A stretch of 64,000 nucleotides of DNA, taken from contig NZ_JAINWA010000001.1 of NCBI RefSeq assembly GCF_021021555.1, positions 248,001-312,000 of the forward strand, in the 5' to 3' direction. This document shows, in pieces, positions 9,526 to 17,448 of the stretch. A model generated the notes under the pieces. It did not search any database. It was not told the origin of the DNA and saw nothing but the letters and a program-made list of their open reading frames with translations. The stretch comes from Teretinema zuelzerae. Lineage in GTDB: Bacteria > Spirochaetota > Spirochaetia > Treponematales > Treponemataceae. Position numbers and translations under genes: made by a program. The number at the start of each line of letters is the position of its first letter. Positions within the stretch are counted from its first letter, which is position 1.

Positions 9526-10148
9526 GAAGGAATCCTCCCGCCGAGCAGGGCTTCGGCGAGCTCCTGCCTCTTGTTCGTCAGCAAGTCGGCTAAAAGCTCC
9601 TCCCGGGTTGCCCGGCACAGTATCGATTTATTTTCAGTTTCGACGAGTATTCCTTCGGAAAACTCAAAAGAGCTTTTAGCGTTTCCGGAGGCGGGGACGC
9701 AGTCCGGACAGGAAGACTCGGGCAGGGCACGGGAGATAAGGCTTCTCACATCCGTTTCCCGGGAACCCTTGTAGTACGCGCGAACGGTTTCTCCCCTGAG
9801 CACGGTTTGAAAACCTGAAAGCATGCGGCCGTAGAGGGAAAAACGCTTTTCGGACCCGAGTTCGTCAAGCCATCGTTCCAGGGATTCGCCGACCGACGAA
9901 TCAACAAAGGATACGCGTCTGCGCTGCTTTTCCAGGGGAACGGCGGATTCCGCGTCCCGGATGTATGAATCGAGCAATCGAGCGTATTCGGCCTTTTTTT
10001 CAAGACCGACCGTCTCTATGCGTTTGCGCGTATCGGAGAGGATCTGATCGCATTCGGCCTCGCTCGTCTTCAGGATTTTCTCCGCCTTGCGGCGGGCGTC
10101 TTCCTGAATTTCCCGATCCAATATCTCTGTAGAACGTAATTCTTCCAT
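9522..10148 (-). CDS. atpE: V-type ATP synthase/ATPase subunit E
   Basis: Peripheral stalk subunit, 208 residues. The N-terminal 80 residues form a charged helix suited to coiled-coil pairing with the G/H partner ([22 protein letters not shown]). The C-terminal half is a globular domain with [20 protein letters not shown], the typical E-subunit signature ending in a helix [16 protein letters not shown]. The stop overlaps the atpA start. Confidence 0.88.
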   Translation of the reverse strand: MEELRSTEILDREIQEDARRKAEKILKTSEAECDQILSDTRKRIETVGLEKKAEYARLLDSYIRDAESAVPLEKQRRRVSFVDSSVGESLERWLDELGSEKRFSLYGRMLSGFQTVLRGETVRAYYKGSRETDVRSLISRALPESSCPDCVPASGNAKSSFEFSEGILVETENKSILCRATREELLADLLTNKRQELAEALLGGRIPS

Positions 10149-10165
10149 AATTAAACCTGTTTCCC

Positions 10166-10507
10166 TTACACGTGAATTCCGATTGCTTCCCGGATTGAAT
10201 CCGTCAGCGTTTTTCGGCCGCTCAAATGTCCATGCAATCCCGGAATTTCCACGATGAGCGGATAATCGGCGCCCATTTGCCAGTCCCGAACTTCTTCATC
10301 GAGCATGGATGAGACTTCTTCGGTCAAAATGAGGATTTTCGCGCGTTCAGATTCGGAGGGGGTTCCTCCGGCTAGCAAAGTTCCCCGGCCGGTGGCCCGA
10401 TAGAACGCGTCTAACGCCTCCTCGCGCGTCCTCGCGACCGCGCCGTGAATGCCGACCAGGGAGAAGCCTAGAACGAGTTCCCGTTCGCCGATGACAAAGT
10501 ATTGCAA
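10166..10507 (-). CDS. atpF: V-type ATP synthase/ATPase subunit F
   Basis: Small central stalk subunit, 113 residues, with a Rossmann-like fold: IGERELVLGFSLVGI then AKILILTEEVSS and YPLIVEIPG, the strand order of the F subunit family. The start is a TTG, with GGAG 8 nt upstream. It lies between the K and E genes, 16 nt downstream of the K stop. Confidence 0.9.
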   Translation of the reverse strand: MQYFVIGERELVLGFSLVGIHGAVARTREEALDAFYRATGRGTLLAGGTPSESERAKILILTEEVSSMLDEEVRDWQMGADYPLIVEIPGLHGHLSGRKTLTDSIREAIGIHV

Positions 10508-10523
10508 AAGCTACGCTCCGGAA

Positions 10524-10835
10524 TCAGAGAAGAATAATAAGAAGGGCAACGAGAAAGCCCCACAGGCAGATGCCTTCGGCGAGACCGACGAAGGGAAGAG
10601 CCTTTCCCGACAACTCGGGGTTTTCGCTCATGGCGCCCATTGCAGCCGCACCGATGCGTCCTACGGCCATGCCTCCTGCGATGCAGGCGATGCCGACAGC
10701 AACGGCCGCCGCAAGATATTTAAAGGCCGCGACCGAAGATGCCGCCGCGGCGGGAGCAGCCGCTTCAGAGGCGGCGAGGGTTGCGGCGGCGCATACGCCG
10801 AGAATAACTACGGATGCAAAAGTTTTGCGATTCAT
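10524..10835 (-). CDS. atpK: V-type ATP synthase/ATPase rotor ring subunit K
   Basis: Membrane rotor proteolipid, 103 residues from the ATG at 10835, which follows an AAGGAG. An N-terminal hydrophobic segment (residues 6-20), an Ala-rich linker, then one helical hairpin (about 33-62 and 74-103). The ion-binding carboxylate is the Glu in VGLAEGICLWGF. This is a two-helix type with a leader-like N-terminus, not the fused four-helix type. The residue after the key Glu is Gly, and the expected Gln in the first helix is not seen, so the Na+ coordination pattern appears absent. Confidence 0.9.
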   Translation of the reverse strand: MNRKTFASVVILGVCAAATLAASEAAAPAAAASSVAAFKYLAAAVAVGIACIAGGMAVGRIGAAAMGAMSENPELSGKALPFVGLAEGICLWGFLVALLIILL

Positions 10836-10855
10836 AAAAAACTCCTTGTTTCGGA

Positions 10856-12835
10856 TCAATCTGTATATTTGAACCGGAAAGGCTTGAATTCCCTTCCCGT
10901 TTCTGTAAAAAATTTAGAGAAAAACTCGTAGTACTGCAGCCTGATCACCTGGATGGCGACGATAAGACCTTCAAGAATGATTATAATCGCATTTCCGAAA
11001 ATGCCTATCGCGATGCCCCCGGCGGAAAGAGAGCCGCCCACCAGATCGGACATTGTAAAGATGATAAAGCTGAGGACCGCATGAGAAAGGGCGAACGCGC
11101 CGACGCGCAGGAAGCTGACAGAATTGGAAATATAGGTTGAAACGACTTCCAGTATTTCGACGATTCCTTCGATCACGGCCGAGAAAAGTCCGTTCTCGAA
11201 CACAGGCCGATGCCCCTCGAAAAGCCTGGTGAAAGGCTCGGCGAAAAAGATGCCTATGAGGGGAATTGCGATGCCGACGATATCGAACCATGAAAATCCG
11301 ACGCCGCCGAGAAGAACGCGGATAACGAAGGAAGCTACGTACCAGAAGAAGAAGGCGCCGCACACGCCCGTCTTGCTGAACACGGCGTGGGCCGGCTTGC
11401 CGAGCGAAAACTGGTTCACGATGTTGATTATCAAGCCCACGGAATTGATGATGAAGCCGACGGCCACGGTGAACCCGAAAAACACGATCAGTTTACCCAA
11501 CGAATCCTTCGACGGCATCATATGAAGAATGTGATCGCGCGGTTCTCCGAATAATCCGGTGACGAACCGGCTGAACGGGCGGAGCACCTCGGAATTTGCG
11601 AAAAACTCTCCCGTAAGAAGCCCCATAACCATGCTGGAGCAGCCGATCGCGACGAAAATCGGCCCGAAGTTGTTCCAGTTTTTAAGGACCTTCGCTTTTT
11701 TGGAAATCATGAGAAGTCCGATCAAAAAGAATACCAACCCCTGCCCTACGTCTCCGAACATGATTCCGAAAAGCAGGGTGAAGAAAAAAGCGACGACGGG
11801 AGTCGGATCGACCGTACCGTACAGAGGCGCGCCGTAGCTGAAAATCATGCGCTCAAAGCTTTTCACGAAAGCGTTATGCCGGTACTGCACCGGAACCTTT
11901 TCATGACCGTTCTTCACGGACGGAACTTCGCCGGGTTCGTAGGTGCGTATAGCGATTCTGCCTTCCGTGAGGTTGTCGAGATCGCGCATCACCTGAGAGC
12001 AATCGGAGGCTGCGATCCAGCCCATAATACGATATACCAGCTGCGTGGCTTCGAGGCTCTCCCTGATGCGGGAAACCTGCGCTCCCAAAGAAAAGGACTC
12101 AAGAAGCCTTCTCAACTGTTCCGCGTGGGCATCGGCATAGCGATCTCGTTGAGCGGATAGATCGGCAAGCTCGCGATCGGCCTCCTCCGACTGTTTTTGC
12201 AGTCCTTCGAGCACGTCGTCGGGCACGCCTTTGAAATCTTTCGGCACTTCCAGGGCGATGAAGCCGAACTTTTTGAGTTCGCTGTCGAGCGCGAATCTGC
12301 CTTTCTTCGAAGCGGCGGCCAGAATCCGCGAATTATCCGCGCCGAGGGACACGATGACGGCTCTGTCGCCTACGGAAAACCGGAGTTCTTCGAAAATAGA
12401 TGGATCGATTTTTCCGATCCTCATCGATAAAAAGGTAAGATGTTCGAGTTCCGAGTACGCAACCTTCAGGTTCGCAAAGGCTTTAGCCTCGTCCCAGGCC
12501 GAACGTATGCGCTTCTGCCGGTCGCCGGCTTCGTTTTCTCTTCGGCGCATATCTTCCACCGCCGCGAGGATGTCCTGAGCCGACGCGTAATCTGAATCCC
12601 CGGGAAGCGAGGAATCATCGCTCCAGGAAGATACGTCGGGGAGCTTGAGAAATGAACGGCATGACTGAAGTTGATCGAACATGGCGCGATGAGGGTTATG
12701 AGCCGAATCTGCCGGGAGTTCGGTCTCGTTTTGAATCTGGAAGTTGGCGGTCTTCCCCAGATATTCCAATACGCGGTCGATATCCTGGCGGAGAATCATC
12801 AACTCTATGAGTTTCATCTTTGTGGTTTTAAACAT
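10856..12835 (-). CDS. atpI: V-type ATP synthase/ATPase subunit I (stator a subunit)
   Basis: 659-residue stator subunit. Residues 1-330 are soluble and helical, forming the arm that contacts the peripheral stalks. The C-terminal half has seven or eight membrane helices, starting at PVVAFFFTLLFGIMFGDVGQG, a family hallmark. Later helices include VGAFALSHAVLSFIIF with the conserved RVGAFALSHA segment carrying the essential Arg for ion transfer. The ATG follows GGGAGG and overlaps the end of atpC by 8 nt. Confidence 0.95.
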   Translation of the reverse strand: MFKTTKMKLIELMILRQDIDRVLEYLGKTANFQIQNETELPADSAHNPHRAMFDQLQSCRSFLKLPDVSSWSDDSSLPGDSDYASAQDILAAVEDMRRRENEAGDRQKRIRSAWDEAKAFANLKVAYSELEHLTFLSMRIGKIDPSIFEELRFSVGDRAVIVSLGADNSRILAAASKKGRFALDSELKKFGFIALEVPKDFKGVPDDVLEGLQKQSEEADRELADLSAQRDRYADAHAEQLRRLLESFSLGAQVSRIRESLEATQLVYRIMGWIAASDCSQVMRDLDNLTEGRIAIRTYEPGEVPSVKNGHEKVPVQYRHNAFVKSFERMIFSYGAPLYGTVDPTPVVAFFFTLLFGIMFGDVGQGLVFFLIGLLMISKKAKVLKNWNNFGPIFVAIGCSSMVMGLLTGEFFANSEVLRPFSRFVTGLFGEPRDHILHMMPSKDSLGKLIVFFGFTVAVGFIINSVGLIINIVNQFSLGKPAHAVFSKTGVCGAFFFWYVASFVIRVLLGGVGFSWFDIVGIAIPLIGIFFAEPFTRLFEGHRPVFENGLFSAVIEGIVEILEVVSTYISNSVSFLRVGAFALSHAVLSFIIFTMSDLVGGSLSAGGIAIGIFGNAIIIILEGLIVAIQVIRLQYYEFFSKFFTETGREFKPFRFKYTD

Positions 12836-13841
12836 TTCGACCGCCTCCCATAAACTCTTTCATTTGTTCTTCAGTTGCGCCGAGCCGCAATCCTTCGGCT
12901 GCGACGCGAATCATCTGTTCTTCCAATTGCTTGATTCTAAAAAAAGAAGCAAGCACGCCGGCGGTAAACGGTTTTTGATGAAAACCGGAAATAGCCTGGC
13001 GATAGAGATAATTATCTGAGGAAAGCTGGGCCCAGCGGGGATCCAGGAACCAGGGCACCCCTTCTTCATGCTGATTTAAAAGCCACTTATACTGCCAAGA
13101 AGACCAGGGCTCCCAGGTATCAAGAGGCCAGGAAAGGATCTCCCTGGCGGGTCCGCAGAGCCGTTCGTCGTCTTGTTCCCCGTTGCAAGCGAGCAGAGGC
13201 AGAATATCCTCAGCTGTTTTCTGGTAGTACACGCGAAGGCGCATCGCCCACACGATATTTTGAAGAATTATCTCGTCGGCAATGAGGGCATCCGCGGCTT
13301 CGCGGTCGCTGCGGTTGAGCCTTTTCAGGGATGTCCACAAAAGCCGATAATAATCGTTGTCGATCCGCGTTTCCCACACAATCTCTTCTTCCGCATCGGG
13401 AATATGATCGCACCAGGAAAGGCTGGTTCCTGCGGTCATCGCGGCGATATCCGGCCACTTATCGTGATGAAATATCGAGAACTTCCCTAAATCCACCATA
13501 AAGGGCGCTTCGGCGTTTCCCAGCAAAAGGGAAGACAAGGCCGATTTTAAATTTGCGTAGTCGTACCGCGCGAGCAAAGCCCGGGCAAGGGGATCCGGCG
13601 AATCATAGGCGGAAAGCAAAACGATATAATCGGAAACGACCTGCTGAGCCGATTTTCGTTCAAGCAGAAGAGCGAGCATGCCTTCAGGAACGACGGGAAC
13701 ATCGTCTGAAAAAAGAAGAGTCCACAAATCCTGAAGCCGCTTGATCTCGAAGAGTTTTTTAGCTTTTAGGCCGGTATAGGAACGGCCGTACATTCCGCAT
13801 GCCTTGGCATAGACATACGCATCTGCCGCTGTTCTGTCCAT
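12828..13841 (-). CDS. atpC: V-type ATP synthase/ATPase subunit C (V-type d-like)
   Basis: 337-residue helical funnel subunit that links the central shaft to the membrane ring. The segments AYVYAKACGMYGRSY at the N-terminus and LLARYDYANLKSALSSLL near residue 95 match the V0D/AC39 family. No membrane segment is visible. It is separated from the preceding coiled-coil gene by 2 nt and overlaps atpI by 8 nt. Confidence 0.88.
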   Translation of the reverse strand: MDRTAADAYVYAKACGMYGRSYTGLKAKKLFEIKRLQDLWTLLFSDDVPVVPEGMLALLLERKSAQQVVSDYIVLLSAYDSPDPLARALLARYDYANLKSALSSLLLGNAEAPFMVDLGKFSIFHHDKWPDIAAMTAGTSLSWCDHIPDAEEEIVWETRIDNDYYRLLWTSLKRLNRSDREAADALIADEIILQNIVWAMRLRVYYQKTAEDILPLLACNGEQDDERLCGPAREILSWPLDTWEPWSSWQYKWLLNQHEEGVPWFLDPRWAQLSSDNYLYRQAISGFHQKPFTAGVLASFFRIKQLEEQMIRVAAEGLRLGATEEQMKEFMGGGRNV

Positions 13842-13843
13842 GC

Positions 13844-14149
13844 TTATAAACCCGCTGTCACGGATTCGAGGTAGGCTGCCATAGACTGATAGTCTTTAGG
13901 AATCGAGGTTAATTCTGAATCGAACCGCGAGTATTCGGACGACAGACGGTCGTCGCAGGCTTTTTTTTCGCGTTTGAGCTCTTCTTCCAGGCGAGAGATG
14001 ATTTGTTCGTAGGCGGCTTTGAATTCGGCATCAGCCTTTTCTTTCGCGGCGGCCTTTCGCCTGTCGGCTTCGGTTTGAGCGTCGAGCAGCAAATCGTATG
14101 CAAGCCGCTCGACATCGATAAGATGTCCGATTACATCCTGTGCAACCAT
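13844..14149 (-). CDS. Coiled-coil protein, V-type ATPase subunit G/H-like peripheral stalk
   Basis: 101 residues, nearly all one long charged helix (ADRRKAAAKEKADAEFKAAY, then EEELKREKKACDDRL). It is the first gene of the V-ATPase operon, with a strong GGAGG before the ATG. The length, the heptad-like pattern and the position fit the G/H subunit that pairs with subunit E in the peripheral stalk. Primary sequence in this family is poorly conserved, so the call depends largely on context. Confidence 0.75.
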   Translation of the reverse strand: MVAQDVIGHLIDVERLAYDLLLDAQTEADRRKAAAKEKADAEFKAAYEQIISRLEEELKREKKACDDRLSSEYSRFDSELTSIPKDYQSMAAYLESVTAGL

Positions 14150-14228
14150 TTCAACCTCCTCAGAAAGCGGATCCGTCAGGCAAGTCTAAGCGGCTTTCCG
14201 GGCAAGCTCCGTCATTATCAACTCCACA

Positions 14229-14702
14229 TTACATGGAGGTTGTTAAAATGTCTTCGAATCTGCTTAGTTCATTATACACGGATACGGCATCCCGCGCCTG
14301 CAAAAGCGACGGATAAAATTCAGGATCGTCCAATAAAAAAGAGAGCCGCTTAAGGGAACGCAGCTGAAGAGCGCACTCGGCATCGGACGCAAGTATCAGG
14401 AATATGAGATGAACGGGATTGCCGTCCAGAGAATCGTAGTCGATTCCATTGCGGGAAATGCCGATGATCCCCGTAACGCCGGGAAATGAAGGAATCCTGG
14501 CATGGGGAACGGCGATGCCGGGCTTTACCCCGGTAGAAAGCTTAGCCTCCCGGCTTCTCAACGCATCGAGAATAAGCGAACGGGAGACCTTGGGATTCTG
14601 GTTTGAATACAGCTGTACAAGTTCTTCGAACGATTCTTCCTTGTCTTCACTTTCCATGGAAACAGTTATCAAGTTTGACGAGAAGATGCTCCGCAGAACC
14701 AT
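14229..14702 (-). CDS. PTS EIIA domain protein (fructose/mannitol, PtsN-like)
   Basis: 157 residues with the EIIA fold. The phospho-acceptor is His67 in GIAVPHARI, the conserved motif of the fructose/mannitol/nitrogen EIIA family. The following ILASDAECALQLRSLKRLS helix is typical. No membrane EIIBC component lies nearby, so a regulatory, PtsN-like role is more likely than sugar uptake. It lies 14 nt downstream of secG and may share the secG promoter; transcription could continue into the V-ATPase operon, because no strong terminator separates them. Confidence 0.85.
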   Translation of the reverse strand: MVLRSIFSSNLITVSMESEDKEESFEELVQLYSNQNPKVSRSLILDALRSREAKLSTGVKPGIAVPHARIPSFPGVTGIIGISRNGIDYDSLDGNPVHLIFLILASDAECALQLRSLKRLSFLLDDPEFYPSLLQARDAVSVYNELSRFEDILTTSM

Positions 14703-14716
14703 ACTAATAAACCTGT

Positions 14717-15088
14717 TTATTCCGCCGAAGCAGCATCTGCCGGCGCGGTCCCGGTTTCAACCGAAGCGTCTTCAGCGGATTCCTCGAGGAACCATTCAGT
14801 ATCGGAAGATTCGATCTGAGCCTGGCGGGCTGCGGCTTCGATACCCTTATCGCTGGGGCTTTTATTAATAAAAGCAAGGAAAAAGGCGGAAACGAAAAAC
14901 AGAGTAACCACGACGTATGTGGCGCGGGTAAGAACATTCGCTGATCGGGAACCGAAGGCAGAATTGCTGCCGCCTGATAACAAACCGCCAAGACCGTCCC
15001 CATCCTCGTTCTGAACGAGCACGAGCGCTATGATGAGCAAACAGATAATGACAAAGACAACCAGCAGAATAACACCAATAATACCCAT
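14717..15088 (-). CDS. secG: Preprotein translocase subunit SecG
   Basis: Small membrane subunit of the Sec channel, 123 residues from the ATG at 15088, with GGAG 8 nt upstream; an upstream in-frame TTG overlaps that Shine-Dalgarno and is rejected. Two membrane helices (about 3-24 and 54-73) flank the conserved loop VLVQNEDGDGLGG...GSNSAFGSRSANVLTR. The C-terminal 45 residues are an acidic, Ala-rich tail that is longer than in E. coli-type SecG. Confidence 0.92.
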   Translation of the reverse strand: MGIIGVILLVVFVIICLLIIALVLVQNEDGDGLGGLLSGGSNSAFGSRSANVLTRATYVVVTLFFVSAFFLAFINKSPSDKGIEAAARQAQIESSDTEWFLEESAEDASVETGTAPADAASAE

Positions 15089-15117
15089 AAATGACTCCAA
15101 TAATGAATTCGATTTTT

Positions 15118-15146
15118 ACTATATAATAAAGAAAAATCTTGTGCAA
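15118..15146 (-). promoter_or_regulatory. Promoter for secG
   Basis: On the minus strand, TTGCAC (15141-15146) and TATAGT (15118-15123) are 17 nt apart. The predicted transcript starts about 25 nt upstream of the secG ATG. Confidence 0.65.
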
Positions 15147-15149
15147 GCA

Positions 15150-15178
15150 GTTTCGCCCCGTAATGGACAGGGCGAAAC
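15150..15178 (-). terminator. Hairpin downstream of tpiA
   Basis: A 9-bp perfect stem (GTTTCGCCC / GGGCGAAAC, 11-nt loop) follows the tpiA stop on the minus strand. The T-run comes only about 13 nt later, and the stem abuts the secG -35, so it may be a weak terminator. Confidence 0.5.
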
Positions 15179-15198
15179 GACAGGACTTCAGGAAGAAG

Positions 15199-15948
15199 TT
15201 ACTTGCAGAGAGCGATCGGAGCGAAGGTGTCGGCCTTGAGCGCGGCTCCGCCGATGAGTCCGCCGTCTATGTTAGCCTTCGCGAGAAGGGCGGCGGCGTT
15301 GTCGGCTTTCATGGATCCGCCGTATTGAATGATCATCGCTTCGGCGGCGGCGGCTCCGTACATGTCTGCGACGATTTTGCGGATGAAGGCGTGAATCGCG
15401 TCGGCATCCTCGGGGGTAGCGGTCTTGCCGGTGCCGATCGCCCAGACGGGTTCGTAGGCGATGGTTACCTTCTTGAGATCCTCGAGCGATACGCCTGCGA
15501 GGCCGAGACGTGTCTGTTCTTCGCAAACCTTTTCGGCTTTTCCGGCTTCGCGTTCTTCAAGAAGTTCGCCGACGCAGAGAATAACCTCGAGGCCGTGGGA
15601 GAGGGCGAGCTTAACCTTGCGGTTGATCATCGAGTCGTCTTCTTTGTAGGTATGGCGGCGCTCGGAGTGTCCGAGAATCACGACCTGAACGCCGAGGTCC
15701 TTGAGCTGGAGAACGGAAACTTCTCCGGTATGGGCGCCCTGCTCGTCTGTGCTCATGTTCTGGGCGCCGAGAAGGATGTTGGATCCCTTCACCACTTTGG
15801 ATACGGCGTCGAGAGCGGTGAAAGACGGCGCGATCATGTACTTGTGGGGACCGGCTTTCAGCTCTTTGACGAGGTCGGTTGCAAGGGCAACAGCCTCTGA
15901 AGCGGTTTTATGCATCTTCCAGTTTCCGGCGATAAAATATTTGCGCAT
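15199..15948 (-). CDS. tpiA: Triose-phosphate isomerase
   Basis: Interconverts dihydroxyacetone phosphate and glyceraldehyde 3-phosphate. The 249 residues are the standard length. Catalytic residues are visible: Lys11 (AGNWKM), His94 (ILGHSERR) and Glu166 (AYEPVWAIGTGK), plus the phosphate loop IQYGGSMK. A Shine-Dalgarno AAAGGAG precedes the ATG. It has its own promoter, although pgk lies just upstream on the same strand with a terminator between them. Confidence 0.97.
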   Translation of the reverse strand: MRKYFIAGNWKMHKTASEAVALATDLVKELKAGPHKYMIAPSFTALDAVSKVVKGSNILLGAQNMSTDEQGAHTGEVSVLQLKDLGVQVVILGHSERRHTYKEDDSMINRKVKLALSHGLEVILCVGELLEEREAGKAEKVCEEQTRLGLAGVSLEDLKKVTIAYEPVWAIGTGKTATPEDADAIHAFIRKIVADMYGAAAAEAMIIQYGGSMKADNAAALLAKANIDGGLIGGAALKADTFAPIALCK

Positions 15949-15979
15949 GGGATAGCTCCTTTCGTAACAAATTTATTGA

Positions 15980-16008
15980 ATAGTATCAAAAATGCGCAAC
16001 GCTTTCAA
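15980..16008 (-). promoter_or_regulatory. Promoter for tpiA
   Basis: On the minus strand, TTGAAA (16003-16008) and TACTAT (15980-15985) are separated by 17 nt, upstream of tpiA. Confidence 0.6.
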
Positions 16009-16035
16009 TCCGGGAAAACAGAGGCTTCTCTAACA

Positions 16036-16070
16036 AAACAAAAAGGGCTTCCATTTCATCGGAAGCCCTT
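16036..16070 (-). terminator. Rho-independent terminator of pgk
   Basis: On the minus strand, AAGGGCTTCC pairs with GGAAGCCCTT across an 8-nt loop, followed by a T-rich tract. It lies 18 nt after the pgk stop. Confidence 0.85.
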
Positions 16071-16088
16071 TCGGAAACTGCTAAATTG

Positions 16089-17348
16089 TTACTTTGTTTC
16101 CAGGACGGCGATTCCGGGAAGGATTTTTCCTTCGAGGAACTCGAGGCTCGCGCCGCCGCCGGTAGATACATGGCTCATCTTGTCCGCAATATTGAATTTG
16201 TTTACGGCGGCTACGGAATCTCCGCCGCCGACGACGCTGATCGCGCCCTTGCCGGTCGCGTCCGCCACAAGGCGGGCGACGGTTTCGGTTCCCTTCGCGA
16301 AGGCGTCGAATTCGAACACGCCGACAGGTCCGTTCCATACGATGGACTTGCTGGCAAGAATGGTTTCAGTATACAAGGCGATAGTCTTGGGGCCGACATC
16401 CATGCCCATCTGGCCGTCGGGGATGTCGAGTCCGGGAACGTTCGTCACCTTGGCGTCCGGAGAGAAGCCGTCGCCGCATACGTGATCAACCGGGAGGATG
16501 ATCTTAACGTGCTGGGCGGCGGCTGCGGAAAGAAGGCTTTTCGCGGTATCGATGAACTCGTCTTCCACCAAAGACTTTCCGACTGTGTGGCCCTGGGCTT
16601 TAAGGAAGGTGTATGCCATGCCGCCGCCGATGATGAGGGCGGAAGCGTTCTTGAGGAGGCTTTCGAGAACTGCGATTTTAGAGGAAACCTTCGCGCCGCC
16701 GATGATGGCTGTCATCGGTTTGGGGGGATTTGAAATCATCGGATCAAGATACTTTACTTCTTTTTCCATGAGGAAGCCGCCGACGTTCACTTTCATGAAC
16801 TTCGCGATGGTAGCGGTCGAAGCATGGGCGCGGTGAGCGGTTCCGAACGCGTCGTTTACGAAGACTTCTCCGTAGGTCGCAAGCTCTTTCGCCAGTACTT
16901 CCTGGGAAGCAGCGTCCTTCGCGGTTTCTTCCTTGTGGAAGCGGGTATTCTCCAGCATGAGAACGCCTCCAGCGGGAAGGGAGTCGACCTTGGCCTTCTG
17001 TCCCATGCAGGAAGGAGCGAATTCCACTTTCTTGCCGAGCTTGGACTCGAGATAGGCGGCGACGGGAGCCATGCGGTTTTTGCCGGCGATGAATTTTTCT
17101 TTATCAAAGGCCTTGCCGTCTTTTTCGGCTTTTTCCTGGGCCTTTTTCGCGTCCTTGTCAGGATCTCCGAGGTGGCTCATCAAAACGAGGGAACGGGGCG
17201 ATTGCTCAAGGATGTACTTGATTGTGGGCAGAGCGGCCATGATGCGGGTGTCGTCCTGAACGACTCCGTCTTTCATGGGAACATTGAAGTCCACGCGCAT
17301 AATAACGCTTTTACCCGCGAGGGCTACGTCTTTCACAGTCTTAATCAT
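16089..17348 (-). CDS. pgk: Phosphoglycerate kinase
   Basis: 419 residues, full length for the bacterial enzyme, which makes ATP from 1,3-bisphosphoglycerate. Visible are the N-terminal substrate site VIMRVDFNVPMKDG and LMSHLGDPD, the His/Arg region ENTRFHKEE, the hinge and nucleotide domain (AIIGGAKVSSKIAVLESLL, WNGPVGVFE) and the C-terminal VGGGDSVAAV. The start is backed by CAGGAGG. The divergent spacing on both sides and its own promoter and terminator suggest a single-gene transcript. Confidence 0.97.
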   Translation of the reverse strand: MIKTVKDVALAGKSVIMRVDFNVPMKDGVVQDDTRIMAALPTIKYILEQSPRSLVLMSHLGDPDKDAKKAQEKAEKDGKAFDKEKFIAGKNRMAPVAAYLESKLGKKVEFAPSCMGQKAKVDSLPAGGVLMLENTRFHKEETAKDAASQEVLAKELATYGEVFVNDAFGTAHRAHASTATIAKFMKVNVGGFLMEKEVKYLDPMISNPPKPMTAIIGGAKVSSKIAVLESLLKNASALIIGGGMAYTFLKAQGHTVGKSLVEDEFIDTAKSLLSAAAAQHVKIILPVDHVCGDGFSPDAKVTNVPGLDIPDGQMGMDVGPKTIALYTETILASKSIVWNGPVGVFEFDAFAKGTETVARLVADATGKGAISVVGGGDSVAAVNKFNIADKMSHVSTGGGASLEFLEGKILPGIAVLETK

Positions 17349-17399
17349 GGAAAAGCCTCCTGAAAATATTAAAAAAACAATCGATCTTTAATCTATAAA

Positions 17400-17428
17400 A
17401 ATATAGCAATTTGAGATTGCCTTGTAAA
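17400..17428 (-). promoter_or_regulatory. Promoter for pgk
   Basis: On the minus strand, TTTACA (17423-17428), a 17-nt spacer and TATATT (17400-17405). Confidence 0.65.
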
Positions 17429-17448
17429 TAGAGCGAAACCGCAGGCTG

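Noticed and set aside
9526-9618. 31-codon N-terminal extension of V-ATPase subunit A
   Set aside because: It overlaps atpE, lacks a Shine-Dalgarno and is Arg/Pro-rich; the ATG at 9525 has AGGAGG and the family N-terminus.
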